Of a stretch of DNA of 5,174 bases, positions 1-4,672 are shown piece by piece (position 1 is the stretch's first letter; the number at the start of each line of letters is the position of its first letter). The notes beneath the pieces are model-generated. The model worked only from the letters and a program-made list of their open reading frames with translations, ran no database searches and was not told the DNA's origin. Source of the DNA: Bacteroidota bacterium (GTDB lineage Bacteria > Bacteroidota > Bacteroidia > Flavobacteriales > Flavobacteriaceae); contig JADFSQ010000176.1 in the NCBI GenBank assembly GCA_022560715.1, forward strand, positions 1-5,174, read 5' to 3'. Position numbers and translations under genes: made by a program.

Positions 1-6
1 ACATAA

Positions 7-147
7 AAAAATAAAAGTTCAAAAAATTGGATTAATAAACAAAGAAGAGATACTTATGTTCGTCAATCCAAAGTGGATGGTTATAGAGCTAGATCTGCAT
101 ATAAATTAATTGAAATTGACGAAAAGTTTAAAGTTTTTATAGGTTAA
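7..147 (+). pseudogene. 5' fragment of an RlmE/FtsJ-like rRNA 2'-O-methyltransferase gene
   Basis: Frame 1 reads about 46 residues: a Lys/Ser-rich start, then NWINKQRRDTYVRQ, then DGYRARSAYKLIEIDEKFKV. This is the typical N terminus of RlmE (FtsJ/RrmJ), which methylates U2552 of 23S rRNA; the 'GYRSRAAYKL.EI.EKF' block is its signature just before the SAM-binding 'DLGAAPGGWSQ' motif. Here the frame stops at TAA 145-147, exactly where that motif should follow, so the catalytic domain is missing. Upstream, an in-frame TAA at 4-6 lies next to a run of seven A's and no ATG is present in frame; a one-base change in that run would open the frame. The fragment overlaps the end of the receptor gene on the other strand. 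From memory, RlmE is commoner in Proteobacteria than in flavobacteria, so the piece may come from another organism. The homology is read by eye; function is lost in this copy. Confidence 0.55.
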
Positions 148-1914
148 TTTTATATTGGTTTCAATGCCTTTGGTGTCAATATATCCATTAGGTTGTAGAA
201 ATTCATACGTGTTATTAGCGGTTGGCGTAAGAATCAATGGGTCTTTTACCTGAGTGTAAAATAGTAAAGAGTTTAAACTGAAGAACATTTCATCAAAAAG
301 GTGTGTCTTAAAATTAATATCGAAGTTTCCGCCAATAGATTGTTCTGCTTCGGTTTTTAAAACATCAATCGGAAGTACATCCTTAAACTGAATGCGCTCT
401 GCATCTTCTGTAAATACAGTTGGAGTTTTATAACCTAAACCACCGCCAAGTCGCAATGCTAGTTTTGGATTAACCTTTAAAAGAGCGGAAATTCTTGGCA
501 ATACAAAAAAACCGTATTCGTTTTGATAATCGGTACGTAAGCCTATTTCAAGTATAAATTCTTCTGTTAGGTTCCAGGTATTTTGAACAAATACACCAAA
601 GGTTGTGTAATTGTAGTTCACTACTTCTGATTCGTTAAATTTGTCTTGGTCGAATGTATCGGACCAAAGATTTAATCCAGCTATCCATTCCGATTTTTCT
701 CCTTTATAATTATAAGTTGCTTCTGTAAAAGAAGATAATTGATTTCCAGAAAATTTGAAGGTTGGAATTTCAATAGTTCTGTCATAATAACTTATGCTAT
801 TTTTAAAAGACAATTTAGATTTGTCGTTAATTATATGATTCAGCTCAAATTGTGTGCTGAAGCGATTTGTCTTATTTTTTTCAAAATAAGAATGTTCGTT
901 ATCACCTCCATCTTCAATATATTTAATATCGCCGCCAATACGTTCTTCAATAGTAGTATTAAAGCCAATGTTAAGTATTGTTTTATCATTGAAGTAAACA
1001 AATAATTTTGGATTAACCGTATATCTTGTAAATTTTGGAATTGCTGTAAATCCAACATCTGAAGGATCGTAAGGTGTTCCCAGATTATAAGACACAAAAA
1101 TAGTGGTTCCAACTTTCTTGAATTTTTGAGAATAAAATACGCTTAGGTCCAAACCTAATGCAGAAGTTCCGTTAAGCATAAAACTAACTTCTCTTTCTTC
1201 TGTAGGTTTTTTTGAAATAAGATTTACCAAACCAGCAATGGCACCACCACCATAAAGTGTTGAAGAAGCACCTTTAATTACTTCTACTTGTTTCAAGTCT
1301 AACGGAGCAATTTGCATTAAACTTAAACCGCCTGAAAATCCCGAATACAAAGGGAAACCATCTCTTAAAATTTGTGTGTATTTCCCATCAAGCCCCTGAA
1401 TTCGAATACTCGAATTATAACTTGTCGCTGATGTTTGTTGGGTTTGAATACCTGTACTTTCGTTCAGCATCATTCTAATATCACCAGGCTTCATATTACC
1501 TTTTTCTTCTAGTTCTTCACCAGAAATAGCTTCGACTCTTGTTGGTGTATTGTAAATAGTTCTACTAGAACGCATGGAAAAAATAATTACTTCTTCCAAT
1601 TCGTCCCCTTCACTGGGAGACAGTAAAATTTCTATGGGTTCAGTTTGTGTTAAGGGAAAATTAAATGTAAGGGCTTTTTCTAGATAGCCGATATAACTAA
1701 ACGTTATTATTTGTTTCCCATTAGAAATGTTATTGATTTCTAAAAAGCCATTTTCGTCAGAACTTGCGCCATTAGTTGTGCCTTGAATAATTGCGCTTGC
1801 ACCGAACAGCGTTTCTTTACTTTCGCTATCCTTAATAATGGCTTTGAATGTATTTTGTCCGAAAGTTATAGACGTATATAGGATTGCCGATAGAAACAAA
1901 ATACGTTTTCTCAT
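106..1914 (-). CDS. TonB-dependent outer-membrane receptor, C-terminally truncated
   Basis: The 602-residue product is an outer-membrane receptor for TonB-driven uptake, probably of an iron complex or other chelate; the substrate cannot be told. Residues 1-20 are a signal peptide ending ITFGQ. Residues ~22-100 are a carboxypeptidase-regulatory-like beta-sandwich, usual in Bacteroidota receptors. A TonB-box-like LEEVIIF follows at ~107-113. The plug is at ~118-237, with IRIQGLDGKYTQILRDGFPL and the closing VEVIKGASSTLYGGGAIAGL. The beta-barrel starts at ~240. Full-length relatives usually have roughly 100 or more further residues with the last strands and a terminal aromatic. Here the chain ends KLFVNFN inside a barrel strand, where it meets the rlmE-like fragment. 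A barrel lacking its last strands and beta-signal should not be assembled by BAM, so the gene is probably non-functional unless the junction is an assembly artefact. The ATG at 1914 directly precedes the signal peptide and overlaps the recombinase remnant's stop (ATGA). No separate promoter is visible. Confidence 0.9.
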   Translation of the reverse strand: MRKRILFLSAILYTSITFGQNTFKAIIKDSESKETLFGASAIIQGTTNGASSDENGFLEINNISNGKQIITFSYIGYLEKALTFNFPLTQTEPIEILLSPSEGDELEEVIIFSMRSSRTIYNTPTRVEAISGEELEEKGNMKPGDIRMMLNESTGIQTQQTSATSYNSSIRIQGLDGKYTQILRDGFPLYSGFSGGLSLMQIAPLDLKQVEVIKGASSTLYGGGAIAGLVNLISKKPTEEREVSFMLNGTSALGLDLSVFYSQKFKKVGTTIFVSYNLGTPYDPSDVGFTAIPKFTRYTVNPKLFVYFNDKTILNIGFNTTIEERIGGDIKYIEDGGDNEHSYFEKNKTNRFSTQFELNHIINDKSKLSFKNSISYYDRTIEIPTFKFSGNQLSSFTEATYNYKGEKSEWIAGLNLWSDTFDQDKFNESEVVNYNYTTFGVFVQNTWNLTEEFILEIGLRTDYQNEYGFFVLPRISALLKVNPKLALRLGGGLGYKTPTVFTEDAERIQFKDVLPIDVLKTEAEQSIGGNFDINFKTHLFDEMFFSLNSLLFYTQVKDPLILTPTANNTYEFLQPNGYIDTKGIETNIKLTYKNFKLFVNFN

Positions 1915-2078
1915 TTGTTTCTTATTTCTTTGGTGTCGGCAGGTAGAAACTCAACATCTTTTATGGTCTCTCTAACTCGTTTACCTTGATGGGAGTAATC
2001 TAACTGAAACCGATAAGGTCTGTTCTTTTTAGAGCCCTCTTTTTTACCATAATATTTTTTACGAAGATTTACTGCCAT
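1911..2078 (-). pseudogene. N-terminal remnant of a tyrosine recombinase (integrase)
   Basis: A 55-codon frame begins MAVNLRKKYYGKKEG and continues PYRFQLDYSHQGKRVRETIK, ending TKEIRNK before TGA. The pattern of a basic start, an 'F.LDY.H.GKR.RE' beta-hairpin and then 'RNK' matches the arm-type DNA-binding N terminus of Bacteroidota tyrosine recombinases. In those proteins the chain continues into the SAM-like core-binding domain and the R...H-x-x-R...Y catalytic domain, both absent here. The stop codon overlaps the receptor's ATG (ATGA), so the remnant sits in front of the receptor as a translated leader and could couple its translation. A candidate promoter lies just upstream. The family call comes from pattern recognition on a short piece. 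Alternatives are a real small DNA-binding or excisionase-like protein, or a conserved leader peptide. It is probably a scar of an integration or deletion event. Confidence 0.5.
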
Positions 2079-2099
2079 TATTAGGGTTTATCGTGCAGA

Positions 2100-2131
2100 T
2101 AAATATAATGGAAAAAGTTAAGTCTTGACAA
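2100..2131 (-). promoter_or_regulatory. Candidate promoter of the recombinase remnant and receptor
   Basis: On the minus strand TATATTTA (2107-2100) matches the Bacteroidota -7 element TAnnTTTG at 7 of 8 positions. TTG/TTGTCA (2131-2126) lies 21 bp upstream when counted from TTG, within the range for a -33 element. Transcription would start near 2094, giving a leader of about 15 nt before the ATG at 2078. It is the only promoter-like sequence seen ahead of the receptor. Confidence 0.4.
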
Positions 2132-2143
2132 TTTTGTGACAAT
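2126..2143. repeat. Direct repeat TGACAAT, 11-bp period
   Basis: TGACAAT occurs at 2126-2132 and again at 2137-2143, about one helical turn apart. The first copy overlaps the candidate -33 element of the recombinase-remnant promoter. The position suits a regulator or recombinase binding site, but the repeat is short and could be chance in AT-rich DNA. Confidence 0.35.
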
Positions 2144-2181
2144 AACTTCAGAATGGTCTTATTGATGGAAATATTGTTTCT

Positions 2182-2212
2182 AGTTAAAGTAAAAAAGAAT
2201 TGTTTTTTAACT
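2182..2212. terminator. Possible AT-rich hairpin after the NTF2-like gene
   Basis: AGTTAAA (2182-2188) and TTTAACT (2206-2212) form a perfect 7-bp inverted repeat. It lies 21 bp beyond the stop of the NTF2-like gene, and the minus-strand transcript has a U-rich stretch inside the loop side. The stem is almost all A-U and no U-tract follows it cleanly, so it is at best a weak terminator. Confidence 0.22.
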
Positions 2213-2232
2213 CAGTTCTTTATCGCGGCACG

Positions 2233-2724
2233 TTATTTATTTTCTTCTTTACTCAAAGGAGAATGATGTTCGTGAACCATTTTCCATCCATCTTCTGTCT
2301 TAACCCACAGTAGAGTTATTTGGTCATTTACAACAACTAGATCTTCACCAAATTTTAAGTGAAAATCAGAATGAAAAGTAACGTTGGCTACATCTCCATA
2401 TACTGCTATTTGTAAATCTTTCGCTTCGAATTTTACTACTTCAGTTACAGATCCAAAAACATTGCGTTCGTGAGCTTCATTTGCCTCATCGCCATTCCTT
2501 GGTTCTCCATTTTTGAATTCGGTAAACTTTGGTCCATAAGCGTGAAATGAAATAAGCTTATCGAGATCTCCGTCTATAATGCTTTGAGCCATCGCTCCAA
2601 AAGCTTCCATGATTTCTTGCTTTGCTTCAGGAAATTCATCGTTTATAAGATCAACTTGAGCATTGCAGTTGTTAAGTGAAAGACCAAAAAATATTAGAAA
2701 AATTAGCTTGAAATGTGATTTCAT
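2233..2724 (-). CDS. Secreted NTF2-like (SnoaL/DUF4440-type) protein
   Basis: The 163-residue protein has a signal peptide at 1-22 (KSHFK, then a Leu/Phe-rich core) with a likely type I site after CNA. Cys20 lacks a normal lipobox (LNNC), so a lipoprotein is less likely. Residues ~30-155 form a single alpha+beta-cone NTF2-like domain: a helical start (EIMEAFGAMAQSIIDGDLDKL), a central VANVTFHSDFHLKF strand pair, and the closing DGWKMVHEHHSPL, which is characteristic of SnoaL/DUF4440-type members. The fold offers a pocket used by different members for isomerisation, hydrolysis, cyclisation or plain ligand binding; nothing here fixes a reaction. It is expected in the periplasm or outside the cell. 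It lies 119 bp downstream of the hydrolase-AraC regulator on the same strand, with a phased repeat between them, so it is a plausible target of that regulator. The ATG at 2724 is chosen because the signal peptide follows at once. Confidence 0.8.
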   Translation of the reverse strand: MKSHFKLIFLIFFGLSLNNCNAQVDLINDEFPEAKQEIMEAFGAMAQSIIDGDLDKLISFHAYGPKFTEFKNGEPRNGDEANEAHERNVFGSVTEVVKFEAKDLQIAVYGDVANVTFHSDFHLKFGEDLVVVNDQITLLWVKTEDGWKMVHEHHSPLSKEENK

Positions 2725-2760
2725 AATTAGTTTATTTTTAAGATTAATAAAATTTAATTA

Positions 2761-2768
2761 CAAATATC
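2761..2768 (-). promoter_or_regulatory. Candidate -7 element of the NTF2-like gene
   Basis: GATATTTG on the minus strand matches TAnnTTTG at 7 of 8 positions, 36 bp upstream of the ATG at 2724. No good -33 element is at the right distance, which would suit a promoter that needs an activator. The phased GTTC repeat begins about 27 bp further upstream, where such an activator would bind. Confidence 0.27.
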
Positions 2769-2794
2769 TATGAATTTATTCGAAACTAATTTGG

Positions 2795-2828
2795 TAAAAA
2801 GTTCAAAAAATGTTCTAAAAAGTTCAAA
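2795..2828. promoter_or_regulatory. Phased direct repeats, candidate AraC-type operator
   Basis: The 13-mer TAAAAAGTTCAAA occurs perfectly at 2795-2807 and 2816-2828, a 21-bp period. A third GTTC lies between, so GTTC falls at 2801, 2812 and 2822, once per helical turn on one face of the helix. AraC-family proteins contact two successive major grooves with their two helix-turn-helix motifs and commonly bind tandem direct repeats of about 21 bp. The site is 71-104 bp upstream of the NTF2-like start and just after the stop of the AraC-type gene at 2844. Binding is inferred. Confidence 0.45.
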
Positions 2829-2843
2829 CAGAAAAATTCCTAA

Positions 2844-4040
2844 TCAACCATTTAGTTTTTTATTTTTAAACTGATGCGGAGATAATTTATATTTAGACTT
2901 GAAAGATTGAACGAAATGTGAGATATTAATAAAACCACTTTCAAAACAAATTTGATTTATGTTTAAATCAGCCTCTAATAAAAGTTTTTTTGCGAATTCT
3001 AGTCTTTTAGACTTCAACCAACGAGATGGTGTCGTATTAAAAATCTTCAAAAATTCTCGCTTGAAAGTTGATAAGCTTTTATTACTTAAGCTTGCAAACT
3101 CTTCAACTTTTAAATTGTAAAGAAACTTGTCTAACATTACTGACTCTATTTTTGTTATAGAGTTCTTTGTATCTAATGTGCTCTCATAGTGTACTTTCTT
3201 TGTTGATCGTGAACCAGTAACAAACAATTGGATTTCATCAAGCACAGGAAACGTATCACCAGTCCAAAAAAGATGATCCTTTCCAGAAAACTCAACAAGC
3301 TTGCAATTAGGAATACGGTCTGCCAAATATCTGCCTTCTTCCACTTTTATTTCTTCATCACCTTTTCTAAATAGTAGAAGAGTTGGGACCTTTATGGAGT
3401 TTAAAATTCCGGTTATATCAATATGTGTACACTGTTTTTGTAAATTTAATGCAGCACCAGGACTCGCTCCTGATCTTAAATAGCTTGCAAACCAATCCAT
3501 AAAACCATTGTCATGTGCTAATGAAGGAACTAATGTCCGTAATCCGTCCATATCTCCATGAGCCCAATTGTCTTCAATCATTTTATTAGAAAGTTCACGT
3601 TCAGCATCAGTGGGAGCCCAAGGATAATCTTCAGAATATCGTCTTTTGGCAAATATCCCAAAGCCTATAACAGAAATAGTGCGTTCGGGATAGGTTTTAG
3701 AAAACAACAAACAAACAGATCCTCCTTCTGAATGACTGAAAAGCACAGCTTTTTCCGAATTAGCGACATTCATTACAGCTTTAATGTCATCCATTCGTTC
3801 TTCCATAGTTGAATATTCATCTGAACGATCGGAAAGCCCTGTGCCTCTTTTATCGAATAGAATAAGTCTAGAAAACAGAGTCAATCTAGTCAAGAATGCG
3901 GCAAGTCTTGGTTCTGTCCACATCATGTCGATATTTGAAACCCAACCTGGAATATATAAAATATCGATAGGTCCTTTTCCTATTATTTGGTACGCGATAT
4001 TAAATTCACCGCTTTTGGTATATTTGGTTATGGGTTTCAT
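2844..4040 (-). CDS. Alpha/beta-hydrolase-AraC fusion, one-component regulator
   Basis: The 398-residue protein has two parts. Residues ~1-275 are an alpha/beta-hydrolase fold: LYIPGWVSNIDMMW (28-41, oxyanion region), RLILFDKRGTGLSDR (58-72), a nucleophile elbow SHSEGG with Ser104, candidate acid Asp228 (RKGDEE) and His256 (GKDHLFW). The triad looks complete, so binding or cleavage of a small ester or lactone is possible. This hydrolase type is familiar as the sensory half of proteins ending in adenylate cyclase or LuxR domains. After a linker at ~276-300, residues ~302-393 are an AraC/XylS DNA-binding domain with two helix-turn-helix motifs: VEEFASLSNKSLSTFKREF, then the conserved linker WLKSKRLEFAKKLLLEADLN, then INQICFESGFINISHFVQSF and KYKLSPHQF. 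No signal peptide or membrane segment is seen, so it is cytoplasmic. The start is the first ATG after an in-frame stop. The inferred role is ligand-controlled regulation of the downstream NTF2-like gene, perhaps through the repeats at 2795-2828. The ligand is unknown. Confidence 0.88.
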   Translation of the reverse strand: MKPITKYTKSGEFNIAYQIIGKGPIDILYIPGWVSNIDMMWTEPRLAAFLTRLTLFSRLILFDKRGTGLSDRSDEYSTMEERMDDIKAVMNVANSEKAVLFSHSEGGSVCLLFSKTYPERTISVIGFGIFAKRRYSEDYPWAPTDAERELSNKMIEDNWAHGDMDGLRTLVPSLAHDNGFMDWFASYLRSGASPGAALNLQKQCTHIDITGILNSIKVPTLLLFRKGDEEIKVEEGRYLADRIPNCKLVEFSGKDHLFWTGDTFPVLDEIQLFVTGSRSTKKVHYESTLDTKNSITKIESVMLDKFLYNLKVEEFASLSNKSLSTFKREFLKIFNTTPSRWLKSKRLEFAKKLLLEADLNINQICFESGFINISHFVQSFKSKYKLSPHQFKNKKLNG

Positions 4041-4055
4041 AAGGATTTATCCGTA

Positions 4056-4064
4056 CAAACTATA
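4056..4064 (-). promoter_or_regulatory. Weak -7-like element of the hydrolase-AraC gene
   Basis: The minus strand reads TATAGTTTG, which is TA-N3-TTTG, one base longer than the Bacteroidota -7 consensus. It ends 16 bp before the ATG at 4040. No -33 element is at a suitable distance. No Shine-Dalgarno is seen, as is usual in the phylum. Confidence 0.18.
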
Positions 4065-4137
4065 AAGTTACATTTCATTTTAAGAATGTGCTTCAACTAA
4101 ACGTTAAATACAGTTTTGATTAGAGAAAGGAAAGATA

Positions 4138-4233
4138 ATGAATTTGATTAATAATGAATTATGGAGCATTCAAAAACTTCAAAGTGATGAATCCGTGACA
4201 GCTTTTGTGATAGCATCTGCTACAGTATACTAA
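4138..4233 (+). CDS. Possible 31-residue small protein
   Basis: ATG at 4138 opens a 31-codon frame, MNLINNELWSIQKLQSDESV and then an uncharged tail TAFVIASATVY, before TAA. It is preceded by GAAAGGAAAG ending 4 bp before the ATG, a purine-rich Shine-Dalgarno better than that of any other gene here. I do not recognise the peptide. It has no Gly-Gly leader end, no Cys/Thr/Ser-rich core typical of modified peptides, and no membrane helix long enough to count. It could be a real small protein, a remnant of a larger gene, or chance. It points toward hipB, 148 bp away. Confidence 0.28.
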   Translation: MNLINNELWSIQKLQSDESVTAFVIASATVY

Positions 4234-4324
4234 ATTGCTTTACTAATTGAACTTAGCATCTGAAATTTACAATTAATTATAGTAAAAATGGACGAGATTG
4301 AATAGTTAAGTATTTTTATCAAGC

Positions 4325-4339
4325 TAATATATTATCTAT
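4325..4339 (+). repeat. Upstream copy of 15-bp repeat, candidate HipB operator 1
   Basis: TAATATATTATCTAT here is repeated without mismatch at 4366-4380. The first ten bases, TAATATATTA, are a perfect palindrome, as expected for a site bound by a dimeric helix-turn-helix protein such as HipB. This copy covers the -33 region of the hipB promoter, where binding would block polymerase. Confidence 0.5.
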
Positions 4340-4355
4340 TTTAATATTCTTTTTG

Positions 4356-4363
4356 TATATTTG
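4356..4363 (+). promoter_or_regulatory. hipBA promoter -7 element
   Basis: TATATTTG is a perfect match to the Bacteroidota -7 consensus TAnnTTTG. Transcription would start near 4370, giving a leader of about 12 nt before the ATG at 4382. The -33 region is poor and overlaps operator copy 1. Confidence 0.5.
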
Positions 4364-4365
4364 GT

Positions 4366-4380
4366 TAATATATTATCTAT
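4366..4380 (+). repeat. Downstream copy of 15-bp repeat, candidate HipB operator 2
   Basis: This is the second perfect copy of TAATATATTATCTAT, 41 bp after the first, about four helical turns, so both sites face the same side of the DNA. It lies over the expected transcription start and ends one base before the hipB ATG. Two in-phase sites around the promoter suit cooperative or looped autorepression by HipB or the HipBA complex. Confidence 0.5.
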
Positions 4381-4381
4381 A

Positions 4382-4672
4382 ATGAATGAATATACTATAA
4401 ATAAAATACCTTCTGATGTTTTAAAAGACATTGCACAGAAACATCGATACATCAGAAAACAATTAAAACTATCCCAAGTTGAATTGTCTCAGCGTTCAGG
4501 TGTGTCTTTAGGCAGCATCAAACGATTTGAATCTACCGGAAAAATAGCCTTGGAGGCATTGTTAAAACTCGTTTTTGTTTTAGGGCGATTAGAAGATTTT
4601 GAAACTGTTTTAAAGCCAAAAGACAGCTTGATACATATCGAAAAACTATTCAGCAATAAAACCAAAATCTAA
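4382..4672 (+). CDS. hipB: HipB-like antitoxin, XRE-family DNA-binding protein
   Basis: The 96-residue protein has a single XRE-type helix-turn-helix domain at ~18-75: IAQKHRYIRKQLKLSQVELSQ, the recognition part RSGVSLGSIKRFESTGKI and the closing ALEALLKLVFVLGRLEDF. A short basic tail (~78-96) follows. It is the expected partner of HipA: it neutralises the kinase and represses its own operon. The stop TAA and the hipA ATG overlap by one base (TAATG), so the two are translationally coupled. An upstream TTG at 4361 is in frame, but it lies inside the -7 element and would add seven residues foreign to the family, so the ATG at 4382 is preferred. There is no Shine-Dalgarno, and the leader is predicted to be very short. 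The repeats at 4325-4339 and 4366-4380 are its likely binding sites. Confidence 0.85.
   Translation: MNEYTINKIPSDVLKDIAQKHRYIRKQLKLSQVELSQRSGVSLGSIKRFESTGKIALEALLKLVFVLGRLEDFETVLKPKDSLIHIEKLFSNKTKI

Larger units (their letters stand above)
4041..4381. other. Divergent intergenic region between regulator and hipBA
   Basis: About 340 bp separate the minus-strand regulator from plus-strand hipB, so each needs its own promoter here. The region contains the weak -7-like element near 4060, a 31-codon small ORF at 4138-4233, and the hipB promoter with its paired 15-bp repeats at 4325-4380. Between 4234 and 4324 I see only AT-rich sequence with no convincing gene, RNA or hairpin. Confidence 0.6.

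Noticed and set aside
739..1112. Open frames on both strands inside the receptor gene
   Set aside because: They are shadows of the receptor's coding frame; their translations show no protein-like pattern.
2125..2130. Plus-strand TTGACA as a sigma70 -35 box
   Set aside because: No matching -10 at proper spacing and no plus-strand gene follows; it is better read as part of the minus-strand promoter and repeat.
2233..2724. NTF2-like protein as a lipoprotein through Cys20
   Set aside because: The residues before Cys20 are LNN, which does not fit a lipobox. A type I site after CNA fits better.
3301..4065. Plus-strand open frames inside the hydrolase-AraC gene
   Set aside because: They lie antisense to a well-supported gene and have no recognisable domain or start signals.
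4240..4285. Inverted repeat TTACTA/TAGTAA as a terminator or structured RNA
   Set aside because: The stem is only 6 bp with a 34-nt loop and no good internal pairing, which is expected by chance in AT-rich DNA.
4361..4381. TTG start that would lengthen hipB by seven residues
   Set aside because: The TTG lies inside the TATATTTG -7 element and the added residues are encoded by the operator repeat. The ATG at 4382 gives a normal HipB length.
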